This document shows, piece by piece, positions 40,824 to 52,002 of a stretch of DNA of 64,000 nucleotides (positions are counted from its first letter, which is position 1; every line of letters begins with the position of its first letter). The notes beneath the pieces were generated by a model. It was not told the DNA's origin. It saw nothing but the letters and a program-made list of their open reading frames with translations, and ran no database searches. Made by a program: the position numbers and the translations under genes. Location: positions 62,001 through 126,000 of the forward strand of contig OY744469.1 of the NCBI GenBank assembly GCA_963556145.1. The letters run 5' to 3'. The DNA is from Hygrocybe punicea. Taxonomy: Eukaryota > Basidiomycota > Agaricomycetes > Agaricales > Hygrophoraceae.

Positions 40824-42221
40824 TTACAGGTGGCCGGTCTTGTAATCCCGCTTCAACATCGCCAACCTTGAGGTCGACCGTTCAAGATCGACGCGAAGCC
40901 GCTGGAACTCTTGACCGAAGTGGACAAGGTGACGGTTGACGTTGGTGCCCAGGGCTCCCAGCTCCTCCGTAAGGACCGCTAGCCGCGCCGACACTTGCTC
41001 GTAATTTTCCATTGTCAAAACGAACGGGTTCGCTGCTGAGGCCGCCCTAAGCCTTTTCATTGGCTGCTCTTCCTCCGACTCCTCCTCGTCTTCGTCATTG
41101 TCCTCGACCGACTCCACGTCCTCGACCCGCGGTTTGCTCGTTGAGGCCCGGGCAGGCCTACTGTGGATGGGCTTTGTCGTGAACGACAACAGCTTCCTCG
41201 TGCCGACCGCGACCTCTTTGCCCTTTCCGGTATCCACCTTGCGCCGACCCCCGCCCGTCCGGTGTGTAGCGTTAGTACATCTTTTCTTCAGCCTCCGGCA
41301 TCGTTCGCACATGTAGCCCATGACGCCTCGACACGCCTCTTGCGCCTTGATGCAGTTGGTGCAGGGTTGTAGGGGAAATGGCCCGGTGAACTATTACCAG
41401 GATCAGTGAGTAAAGAACAAAGGAACCGACACAGGAACTCACCGTCGTACCAGCCAGGTCTCCGGTCTCTACGCCCAGCATATCTACGTCTTCTACATCG
41501 GCCGGTGTCTCTGGTGCCGGGTCGACGGGGCCTTCCTCTGGCTCAACTGCGGCTTCGCCTTCCGGAATCGACTCAGTCCTTGGTTCACCCGCGACCGATG
41601 CGTTTGCTTCAGCTCGCCGTTCTTCGCTGAGCCGCCGCCGATACGCGGCTCCATCCCTTTCAACCCGGTCCGCTTCTTGATTCCAGTGCTGCTCGTGTTG
41701 TTCTATTCTAAGCCGCTCCCGCCTTTCCTCTGCCGCCTTTCGCCTTTTCTCCGCCTCCGCTCGTGCATTTGCCTCTGCCATCCGTCTGGCCTCCTCTTCC
41801 CGCATAGCCGCTTCTTCATCTGCCCGCCATCTGGCTTCTTCCTTTTCCTGCCTCTCTCGGTCCGCCGCTTCTTTCAGCCACTCTTCGACATCGTTGGCGT
41901 ACGATTGGCGGTCGGCCCATAACGGTGGTGTTACTGGCCTTGTACCACCAGCTCGGAGTTCCGCGACGATTCCATTATAAGCACGCTGGCGGGACGACAT
42001 GAGCTATCTTAGGACACGCGTAGTCAATCGGGAAAACTCACCAGCGCTTTCTTGCGGCCGCTCAACCATTGTTGGGCCATCTCCTCGTTGCCGTCCACCA
42101 TCGTTACGAGATCGTCGCTATGAAACACGGTGACCGCGTTGACGGCCTCTTCGTAGTCCGCCCGGACATCGGGTTCGATGCTTTCGACGAAGGCGAGGAA
42201 GTTGTCGTAGACTTGGGACAT
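40824..42221 (-). CDS. Coiled-coil protein with C-terminal Zn2Cys6-type cluster, antisense to a gypsy pol
   Basis: Three exons fit: ATG 42221 to about 42047, a second exon from 42003 to about 41444, and a third from about 41387 to TAA 40824-40826. Exon 1 gives SQVYDNFLAFVESIEPDVRA. Exon 2 is a long charged coiled coil (WLKEAADRERQEKEEARWRA...) and an acidic hinge. Exon 3 has Cys spaced C-x2-C-x6-C-x7-C-x2-C-x6-C (PCTNCIKAQEACRG, MCERCRRLKKRC), the pattern of fungal Zn2Cys6 binuclear clusters. An acidic stretch and a second helical region (LAVLTEELGALGTNVNRHL) follow. Classical Zn2Cys6 regulators carry the cluster at the N-terminus, so this C-terminal place is odd. The gene lies between the gypsy pol relic and an LTR-like region, in the opposite direction. 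It could be a retroelement antisense gene or a neighbour. Confidence 0.7.
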
Positions 42222-42392
42222 TGTGAACGTGTGATGGTGTAGAGGAAAGGTCGGATCAACAACGAGATTTATTTTTATTTTTTTTACTTTGCCGTTGTTT
42301 GGCCACTCACGTGATTGGCCACATTCGCGACCCGCATTCGGAGACCCCATATTCTCGACCACGGATGGTCTCTATTAGAAGACCCAAGGAGA

Positions 42393-43141
42393 TGTAGAGG
42401 GTCCTCGACCCTCTGAGGCCGTAACATCGATATCTAGCGAATCCGCTCGAACCCGACGTCTCTAGCAATCTACGTTCGAACCCGACGCAACCCGACGCAA
42501 CCCGATGCATACCGACTAGCACGGCCGCTCACGTACCTGGTCGGTCTATCTCCTAAACTCACAGAACTTCAAATATCAAAGATAGATCTCATCGGACTGG
42601 GATCCCGACATCGGACTTGCCTTATTCACGCCTAGCATCTCCCTTATGGGGATATAGTAAAGTATATTGCATCTTTTACGGTTTTTATATCTTCCACCCA
42701 TTTTCCCTGTCATCGTCGCCTCGCAACGCTCTTCCTACTTCCCCATTTTTATTCTCCTTTGTTTCCTCTCATCGGCCGAGGACTCTTGTCCGAATCTAGG
42801 TACAGAAATTTGTAGTATAAAAACGGTGCCCAAGCGCCGTCTCAAAAAAAAGAAACCAGTTCCCCCGTTTCCTCTCTCTGAGAATTAGTCTCTCAGTAAA
42901 ATCCATCGCACACACTACTCGTCGGTTTCCTCAACGCTCTCCCTGTCCTTCTACCGTCTTAATCTCTATGTTTCTCGTCACCCGACACCCGACCCGCCAT
43001 ACCCGACATCGTCGGCTTCGTCGGCTTCGATCGGTCTCGATAGATTTCAGTAGTTTACTCGGCGGCTTCTTACCTTTTATATCCTATTATCTTACTGAAG
43101 CTTGTTAGACTATTCCTAGTCACTTCTACGCTGACCCCACA
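42393..43141 (+). repeat. Possible LTR of the truncated gypsy element
   Basis: The segment starts TGTAGAGGGTCC just after a purine run (AAGGAGA). It contains a TATA-like TAGTATAAAAACGG near 42816, a hairpin (GAGGGTCCTCGACCCTC) and repeated AACCCGACG words, and could end at GACCCCACA. It lies downstream of a gypsy pol in the same direction and cuts off the 3' end of the Plavaka gene, as expected for a 3' LTR. There is no second LTR in the window to confirm the borders, so they are tentative. Confidence 0.4.
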
Positions 43142-46100
43142 GGCCTAGGATTATTATTCCGCAGCCACCCCGACCTCGCCTTTACAACGAGGTGACAAGC
43201 CCGGATACTACAATCAAGGTAAATGATAGATGATGTAGGGTTACCATCGACATCACGCTCGGGTTGCACAATCCACATGCCTGTGGTGCCATCCGGTGCG
43301 TTGCCAAGCAATTTGAACCAATGCACAAAGGCACATGGGTACGTCGTGCCTTCGTGGTCAAAGGAGAAGAATCTCTGGATTTGAACAACATCGATTCCTA
43401 ACATCCCCAGAAGATCCAGCTCACGGTTTAAGAAGGCGACATCATAACGGGGTTCTGTCTTCCTCCATTCCTTGGTACATCGGATGTATTCACGACGCAT
43501 GCCTCGGATGCCACTCGGATCACTAGGGGAATGAAACGTAGCCACTGCGGACTTGAACACTTCGAGTTTGCTTGTCAGTCTTGGGCATTCAGATAAAGCA
43601 ACATGGGCAGAGGTCACGAACGTTGTCCGGATAAATTTGATCATAGAGGAAGCGTCAGATGAGAGCCGGCAATTGGGGCTCTGCCATTTCCACTGAAAGC
43701 TGGTCGGCGGTGCGTACACAACCTTGCAGCGAATCAATATAGGGTGCATGGATGGATGAGACGGCCAAAGGGAACTTACTGATAGACCTTGCCATGTCCA
43801 CGTAGCTTGAAACAACCGGTCCATCATCCCACTGGTCCAGCTCTTCATGAACAGTACCCTCCTTGCCACCGTCAACAATTTGGTCATTGGCTTCATCAGC
43901 GGCACCAACATCTGAAGTTAATTGTTAGTAACAATCAATATCAGGAATAAACCAACTAACCCATCATATATGCCTCTACTAGACAGGTGTTTTCCAACAT
44001 TTTACGGCGGTTATAATCAACCCGCATCGCTGCGAGCTTGTCCAGCCGTTGGTTCGTTAATAACATTTGACCGATGGCATTGAATCGATTAGATCGCCGC
44101 CAGGGTTTCTTGACAGCAACTATGTGCTTGGATTCCGTTATTGATGAGCACAGGCCATTCGGAGTGCCGAAAGCTCGGATAAGGGTGAGATAGTGTACCA
44201 TTGAGTGTTGACGAGGCAGTTTGAAATCCTGGCGGACACCGGTACTCAAGAACACTTGTCGGAAGTGCTCGAACCTTCGGAGAGCATTCTCAAGCTCACG
44301 TAGACTGCTCTTGTTATGAGTTTCTTGCCGAACAATATATATAAAATCCAAGAAGGCCTGCATGGCGCGAACCATGTCATCGGGGACATACCCTTCTATG
44401 CAGGGCAAATAGATCTTCATGAGGGCTTTTGAATCATCGCCAGTCCATTGACTGAGGTTTCTGCCAGTAGGAAATTTTCGGAGTCCAGAGAATGGGGGCG
44501 CACAGGCCACACTGACTTTGTGTAAATACAGAACTTTGTGGATGAAAAAGACTACTCACCGATGATCAATATCAGTTAGGATCTCGTCTGCCTTCTTGCG
44601 ACCATGTGTTAACACTAGATAATCTTCAACCCATTGTACGAGGTGGTCCTTGAACACTCCCTTGATTAATTGGTGGAGAATGTCGGGGGCAAGGAGTTCG
44701 TGGATATCAGCACGTGGGAAACCTTCTGTAAAAGGCTGAGACAAGATGAAATAGTGTGCCAAGTTTAAATACAACGCTCAGACCTTTATATCACCAGTTA
44801 TACCATACTCATTCCAGGCTACCTGTAATCCGAATGCCTCAATAACGGTTTGCGTGTGCTCGTATGTCCGGGTTATTCCACATTGCTCCATCTGATCGGG
44901 TAGGGTTAGACACTTGGCGCACCAGCCTTGAACAACACCGGTGACGAGAACTTGTTCCTGATAATCAGCGATATATGGGCCAAGACCATAGATGGCCTTT
45001 CGGAAGTGGCCATCCCAACACTTCGTCAACTCTGGTTTTGTCATAGCTGGCTTGAGCGGGTCGAGAATCTTGGCCAGCGAAGAGTGGAAAATTTGTCGTT
45101 TAAAGAGGCGGAAATTCTCTTGGTCAACATCTTGCTTGTCTGCTGGAAATAGAGGTGTTAAATGGCAGTAATGAATCATATTCAACACAGGCTGACCTTT
45201 CGGTTGCGCCAAAAATCCGATAACGACCACGGCATCTCGGTGAGCCCTTCATGCACCATTGTGTACATTTCCTATTGAAAGGTATAATGGATGATACTCA
45301 GTGTTTCCAGTCCCAACAGACACGACCGTCTTGTCACTGCCCAACACAATGGGGACAAACATCGAGCCGTGAGTATCGGCATCCTGAGCAATGACATCCT
45401 GGTGTTGTTATCAGTGTTTGCCCACCAAGCATTGAGGTTTGCTCACAGATTGAGTCCACGCCCAGTTTCCAGACATAAAATTGTCGTAACGGCATTCACC
45501 GCGTTCATCGTATGCTTGGTATGGTGTGGGGTCAATGTCACCCTCGAGACTTGTATTGGCAAGGATATTGCGTGCAACATCACGAGGATTCCAATACCAA
45601 ACTTCATATTCCTCGTCCATCCATGATGGTACCTTCTCCACTGGCTTGTTGCCTTCGTACCTCAGTTTGAAGCTTTCCCATTTGACGCCACCAACATTGG
45701 AAGCGTCAATGGTCTTATACAAGTCTTTTGCAGACTCAAATGGGCCTCAGAACCATGCGGGAGTGTCGATGCCGTCCAGAGTTCCATTAGCTTATCAATC
45801 TGACCAGCCAGCATTTGATTACAGCTGTACAGCAGCTCTGCAAGTTCGAATGCCACTCGGTTCTGGAATGGCGACCAATCCTCCCGATGCGGATCCTCTT
45901 GAGGCAATGGAGGAGAATGAGGTGGTAGAAAGTCACCATTGATATCACAAGGTCTACCTGCAAAATCCAACGAAGGTGACTTATAAACATGGTAAAAAAA
46001 TACTGATCCTTACCAGTTAGATAAGGGTAATGTAGCGTTTAATTTGGTGGTACCCCACCCACTTCCGGACCGTCTAAATTTTCTCCGGACTGAAATGATG

Positions 46101-46410
46101 GGTTTGAACCCATCTCGTCGTCGTCATCGAGGATGTCCTCTACCGTGCAACCCCAACGGTGATTTCCGCCATGATGATTGTCGTTGGTATCATCATGATT
46201 ATCTTCATTGGTATAGTCATTGGTATCCATTGCATCTTCGTGGGTTGGTGTGGCAAGAGGAGTGGGAGGAGGTGCTGATGTGGGTGCACTGCGTTTGACC
46301 GGATGCAGGTGATGAATATGGTGATGTTTCGTGAGTCCAGATTGATTGCGGAAATACCGCCCACAGGTGACACATGGTAGACGTAAAAAAGCAGTTTTGT
46401 CGGCGAACAT
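43126..46410 (-). pseudogene. Plavaka-type (CACTA-related) transposase
   Basis: From ATG 46410 the N-terminus has a C2H2 finger (CVTCGRYFRNQSGLTKHHHIHH). The family's DDE part follows in spliced pieces: VEKVPSWMDEEYEVWYWNPR, MFVPIVLGSDKTVVSVGTGN, EYHPLYLSIGNVHN, FLAQPKGQPV and [18 protein letters not shown]. Next come [58 protein letters not shown] and, in the last exon, DLLGMLGIDVVQIQRFFSF. Damage: a TGA at 45249-45251 inside NVHN..RAHRDAV, where an Arg codon CGA is expected, and loss of the terminal exon. The frame runs into LTR-like sequence after a probable GTAAAGG donor near 43190. Otherwise the gene is well preserved, so decay is recent. It would move a Plavaka DNA transposon. Confidence 0.85.
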
Positions 46411-46568
46411 GTATCCCGTCGGTTCCAGTGTTGAAAAGTGACCTGTTGAGCGGGGCGTTCAACTTGCGACCCACGTGCAGCGGCAAATCTGAACTTGAAA
46501 AAAAAAACACGTCAGCTCATCCTCTTGACATCAACCATCCCACATTCTACCACATCCTCCCACTTACC
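46411..46568. promoter_or_regulatory. Shared divergent promoter region
   Basis: Only 158 bp separate the ATG of the minus-strand Plavaka transposase from the ATG at 46569 on the plus strand, so both promoters must lie here or overlap. CACGTG (46472) and CACGTC (46509) words and an A-run are visible; no clear TATA box. Confidence 0.45.
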
Positions 46569-48842
46569 ATGTCCACTCAATCCACACAACCTGACCACTT
46601 ACAGACTCGCCCTACAAATGCTAGTCAGCACCCCGGTGAAGTTGTCGCAAAAAGGAAGCGACGTACGAGAGCAGAGATGGAAGCTGCGTGTGCAGAAAAA
46701 CAAGCTGAGGAAGACGAAAAGGTAAAGGTGCACGCTGAACTACTCAAGAATATCGCGCATCTGGAGGACGAACTGGCCCGAAAAGATGCTAAAGAACGTA
46801 CTGGTGACCGGCCGAAGCCACAGCCACGCAAGCCCTCCTCAAGCAATAGGTCAACTCACGCACCTGCCGTTGGACGAAAGGTGTCAGTGGAGAAAACAGG
46901 TAAGTCCTGAGCTGAATAGACATACAACTGCTCTCTGATTGCGTACAGAGGTGGCAAAGGGCGGTGTAGACGAGGTGCAAACCAACAAAGAAGTCACCGC
47001 CAGGTTGCATGCTCAGGCTGCCAGTGATGACCTTGAGTACGTTGACAACCCAAAAGATGCCGACTATCAGGAAGGGCAAGACCAGGACATCAGTGAAGTG
47101 GAGGAAGTCAGCCAGTCGAAGAAAAAGAAAAGAGTTCAGCAAGAAGAAAACCGTGGTGCCATCAAGGCATACCGCGAGGTGGTGGAGGAAGAAGAAAAGG
47201 AGACATGTGGGTGATTGACACACAATGTGAAGTAGACGCTGATTGATTCGTCGGAATGTAAACAGTAACCCAAATTGGAAGGTAAGTCCCAGTCTGAGTC
47301 ATGCTCACGCTCAATAACATCACTCTTTTTTTTCACCATCAAAGTCCTGTCGACAAAAGCCATGTTGGCCTTATCGACAAGTGGGTTGCCAATGTCAGCC
47401 GCACAGTTCAGTCTTCCAGCCAATCTCCTGCCAGGAGTTTGCGCAGTGTCGAAACCAGTTCTGCGTCTCTGAGTCCGAGGTTTAAACATGTCAAGTCCAA
47501 TCTTTCGATTAGTTCTCAACCGACCGCAGTCACGGATGACACTGACGATAAGGACAAAAATTTGGCAACAGCAAGGACCCACAAATCTTCTTTAGTGGTG
47601 AGAGGTTTCTGACCTGGTACACAATGATCTTTTTAATTTTCTGTTGCCCAGGTTGGAGTCAAGATAGAGAACAGTATGGCCAACACCACCACACCGCTTG
47701 GAAGCGACTCAGGCCACCAAGGCCGTATACACTACACCAACCGTGATCTTCCTCAAGGTGCTAAGGAAAGAAACATGTGGCGTCGGGTATTTATACCGAC
47801 ATACTCTATCTTCGTGGCAAATTATTCCGACCCCTGGTCAATCGCGGACGACGATGCCATTGTTGTCTTACAACATGTATGGGACGCTTTGTACCTCAAT
47901 AGGAGAGGCATGCCAGATATTCCACATAAGGTTGAATTTCAGAATTGCGTGTTCTATATTGTAAGCTTCTCTACTTGTTGATTTGCATTACTAATCTTCT
48001 TGATTTAGGCCAACCAACGCGTTTACGAATGGAGAGCAAACTTCGCCTCTAGTGCCATCTCTGCAGTGAACGACTTCTTCATATCCAATCCTGAGTTGAA
48101 TACCGATGACGCCCGCGCGGCTTTCGCCAAAGAACAACTCAACCAGTTTAGGTTTCTTTTTGCACGGGCCATTGGCACAGATCGAACGGTGAGTTTGGCC
48201 CCTCTCCGTCAACGTTTCTCATCATATCTCATAGAGTTTCCGAGGAATCTATCAAGGCTCATTCGTGCTCCAAACTTTCTCAGCCCACTTTGTCGCCATC
48301 CGTGAAGCTATCAAGGTTCCAGCAATCTCCAAGCATGTGCTTGACCCGACATCTGCTCTAGCGCTTTCAGCAGCAGCAGTGAGTTTCATTTGTGACCAAT
48401 ATAGACACGGCACCATAACCACTTGCACTGGCAGTGCGAGAGGGCTTTTCGCCTATGGGCCAACAAGGGCTTGATGATTACCAACTCAGAGGAGAAGGGA
48501 TCCGGCAGGTTTACGGTAACGATAAACAAAGGCACCAATCTAGCCACCGGGCGAGACACCAAAGATGTGGCGTTCGCTGAACAAATCTGGGGGAAAGCGA
48601 CTCGCGGATATCTTGTGTCTATCAAGAAGATGACATCGGATGCCTTTGATTTGGTGGTCGAACAGGCGCAAGAAATTGCTGTAAAGAAACACTACGGGTA
48701 CTCTGATACTCCTGTGGAGGACAATGAGGAGTTGGTGCGTGCGGCTCTGGTTGAATTTGGTGAAGAATGTAAGTTTCTTCTTTTTAATCGTGATTTCACT
48801 CTTACAGATCAGCTGGGTAGAGAGGAGTGCCAGGCTGTGTGA
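46569..48842 (+). CDS. Dispersed agaricomycete protein paired with the Plavaka transposase, function unknown
   Basis: ATG 46569 opens a polar, charged exon (KRKRRTRAEMEAACAEKQAE...). Later exons read SPVDKSHVGLIDKWVANVSR, GAKERNMWRRVFIPTYSIFV, DPWSIADDDAIVVLQHVWDA, LYLNRRGMPDIPHKVEFQNC and QRVYEWRANFASSAISAVND. They end with SFRGIYQGSFVLQTFSAHFV, ALALSAAACERAFRLWANKG and HYGYSDTPVEDNEELVRAAL. The frame closes at TGA 48840-48842, whether or not a 39-nt intron near 48769 is spliced. The RG(I/L)YQ...FV-QTFA-HF...GALAL..AAVERA pattern is a large multi-copy family of mushroom genomes. No enzyme domain is known to me. Its head-to-head place beside a Plavaka transposase suggests it could be a second gene of that transposon. 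No stop or frameshift was seen in the exons I joined. Confidence 0.65.
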
Positions 48843-48966
48843 AAGCTTCCCGAAGAACCCTTCCTACTAGGCTGTGCCGGCGTGCTGTGTCGTTTTTTTG
48901 TCGTAGTCTGTCTTTGCCTTCGCGGCAATATATTGTTTTTACTTCTGCCGAAAATTTACTAAATTA

Positions 48967-49330
48967 TTGTTATTGTCACGTGACTTGGCGGCGTGACCAA
49001 AACACTTCATTTTACTCGCGCAGAATGCAATTGCCATATCTCCCTCAAATCACATCCTATTGACTAGCGGTTGAAAATATGGGCTTCTACAGTCATTGTC
49101 TCGGTGTAAGCCACTTTCCAGACTCTAATTCGCTATTTTTATAAATCAACTTTTTCGCAGGTTACACCATCGTGCAGCAGTTCTATGATGAGCAAGCATC
49201 ATCCTAGCCATTGGAAACTGGTGAGAATCTGTTCCATGCTTCACTATCTTGGTGCTCATAGCATTCCAGGTTCAGTATACCTCTCCGAAGCATCATTTTC
49301 TGACCGGCATCATTTCAGTTGGTATTATGA
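48967..49330 (+). repeat. Left terminal inverted repeat of the 6.8-kb element
   Basis: Matches the complement of about 55392-55754. Similarity fades after GACCGGCATCAT(T/G)TCAGTT. A splice-acceptor-like TTTTTTCGCAG is conserved in both arms. Confidence 0.85.
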
Positions 49331-49602
49331 ACTTTGACATTGCCCAGCATCATAAATGGGTGTCGTAGGTAGTGTGTACATTCCATTATCTAGTATTACA
49401 ATGTACATTCATTCAGCCTTGGTCTCAGAACTCAATTTTTTATCACCAGTGGAATGTATTAGTGTAGCATAATAATAAAAAGCGTGTTGAACACATCAAA
49501 CCGTCGAGAAGAGAATCAGGTGTGTTGAAACACCTTCGGACAATAAAGAACACTCAATACATGAATATGTGAAGGGGGAGGCTAAGACCGTTGATAGCGA
49601 GA
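49331..49602. other. Spacer between TIR and accessory gene
   Basis: No gene seen; probably the 3' region of the minus-strand accessory gene. Confidence 0.4.
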
Positions 49603-51740
49603 CTAAATTTCCTCTGCTGCCGTGACCAACCCACGCGGCAATTCCATCCTGAAAGTACCTGTTGCGATCAGTTTACAATCCTCCTCTGCATAGCTGATGA
49701 TTAAATCAGCTGTCCCAGGGCCAACGGAGAGCCAGTCTGAGAGCTTTTCGATGGTGACACGACTGCCAGTGAGTTGATTTATGTAGCGGAAGCCTTGGTC
49801 CTGGAATTTTGGAATGACAGAACTGAGATTGCCGCCAACACGATTGGGATGTCGGTCGCAATATTCAATCCACTCAGAGATGAGGGGATAATTCAATGGT
49901 TGCGAAAGAACAGGAGGAGGAACCGTGGGTGGTCCCGGAGGTGGCAAAAAACCTGACGGCGGTACAGTGAATCCAGGAGCTGGCGGGAAAAATCCCGCCG
50001 GCATCTGAGGAGCTACCATAGATGAATAATACATTGCCGGCGACATCAATGGTGGCGGATAGCAGCCGTAAGGGAATGTGACTTGGTCATTGGGATTTGC
50101 AGACGGTTTAGCTGCCAGTCGTCCTCGTGCAGTATTTCCCAGCACATTGACCTCAGCCGGCTTCTCATTGACAGGATTGGCATGAGGATCCTTGACCTGG
50201 CAAAAAATTAGCATCATAGATATGAATAGAAAAATACATACATGAAGCGCTGCCCAAAGGTTCAGATTATTCTCCGTGATTGGATGACATAAGCCCGTTG
50301 ACGGATTCTTGAAGCACAACGACGCCTTGTTGGGTAGACTGTGTATCTCACACGTCCAGTGCTCTGTAATGGCGAGGCGGGCCGTAACGCGTTGTTCATG
50401 GAAAGTATCCGCTGCAGTCTTCACCTGCTCTTTGAGAGCAGCAGCTGCTTTGGACTTCGCAGACCCACCGCCCTGCGAAAAATGTTTAACTCAACGTGAT
50501 AGGAATCCAACAGAATTATACGTACCTTTGTATCCGTGGACCCCACATAGGGGGAATCACCTTTGTTAGAGACTTGCAATGTAAATGCCTTCATCTTCCG
50601 AGTCGAACGCCGACCATTGGCCAACTTGGCTGGAACGGATCGTTCGTGGAGAAGTCGGAGAAGTGTGTTGAAGTGGCCGTGAGTTAAAAGATCGCAAGAG
50701 AGAGAGTCCTTCGAATCGGTACTAAAGCGATATTGTGCTTGTAAGGATTCAGGATAGATGTTCAAAGAACTTGCTATCTTCTGTTGGAGAGAATAGAGTG
50801 AGATCGATGATGAGATGACATCAATATTGCGGGACTGTTTCGAGGCACTAAGCACTTCCATAGTAAATGTGAAAGCGACTGTGAAGGAAATGGCATGAGA
50901 TGAGGCCTGAGTACGGTCAGAACAAAGCATACCGTCTTCATCAGACGACTCCTCACTGCTAATCTCATCCACTGCGATCGTCTTGTCCTTTTTGGTTGTC
51001 GGATTTGCCTTCGCAGTTGATTTCTCCTTCGCAGTTGATTTCGCCTTCGCAGTTGATTTCGCCTTCGCAGTTAATTTTGCCTTCACAGCTGGCCTCACTG
51101 GTGTGAAAGAGTGAGACGAGGCCCCAAGTGTGGTTGGAAATGCATACCGTCTTCATCAAATGACTCGCTGCTAATCTCATCTGCCGTGACAGTCGGCAAG
51201 GCTTTCTTGCCCTTTTCGGCCATCGGGTTTGCCTTTGCAGCTGGCTTTGCTTCATCTGATTCCTCCAAGTCCGAGTTCTCCTTGTCGCCAATTTCGTCAT
51301 AGTCGTCCTCGTCTTGATCATCCTCATCCGCATCAGCATATCCTGGTTCATCTTGAGACTCTTCCAATCCAGGTCCGTTGTCCTCTTCCTCTTCGATCTC
51401 ACTTGCCTGAATCTCCCTCAACAGTGCCTTGACAGCTTTTGCAGATTGGCGGACAGGTCGTTTAGTGGTAACTTCATGATCTCCAGAGGACTTCATACTC
51501 CTCGAAGAACGGGGATTAGATACAGCTGAAGCACGGCTGCTTGGACGGACAGGGATGGGAGGAGCAAGTCCAGTGAGTTCTGTAGCATTGCTATCGTCTT
51601 TTCCACCTGTTTTGGCTGTAGCAATAAATCAGCGTCGTTTAGGGAGAGGCAATGCATCCAATTGCACCTTTGAGAGCAGCATCGGCCTGGCGTTTGGCCT
51701 TTGCCGCCTGCTGTCGTGCTTTTACTGCTCCTTGTCCCAT
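49603..51740 (-). CDS. Tc1/mariner accessory protein, second family member
   Basis: It starts at ATG 51740 (MGQGAVKARQQAAKAKRQAD), just like the broken copy at 59687 (MGNNVVKKRKQAAKTKRATN). An intron and KRPVRQSAKAVKALLREIQ follow, then a long acidic region and Ala/Lys repeats (AKEKSTAKANPT-like, five 21-bp units near 51000-51075). A PB1/ubiquitin-like part comes next (SISLYSLQQKIASSLNIYPE...MKAFTLQVSNKGDSPYVGS), then SAKSKAAAALKEQ, EHWTCEIHSLPNKASLCFKN and TENNLNLWAALHVKDPH. After a Pro-rich linker the SAM-like end is YPLISEWIEYCDRHPNRVGG...SDWLSVGPGTADLIISYAEE. It stops at 49603-49605. Exons join with GT-AG introns and I saw no stop. It matches the product at 12051-13456 in layout and in the WA-AL join. 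Function unknown. Confidence 0.72.
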
Positions 51741-52002
51741 AGGCACTGGCAACTGGGTCATATGGGGGGAAATTTGCCCGAGAATGTGCCTGTATTTTCA
51801 GTTTAGCTACGGAACATTGCGCACGCTTCTAGTGTATTTGTCGGAGTCTATCTCTAGTCCATGGTCCCCCTATTTAGTTTGGCAGTAAGCTTTTCGGTGA
51901 CATATATGAAGCATGAGAAGGTTCATAAATTGTGATTCAAATGTCTATGAAATGTATGTCGAACGTAGGTGTACTGAGGAGCTCCATCTTGCTACCTTGC
52001 TC

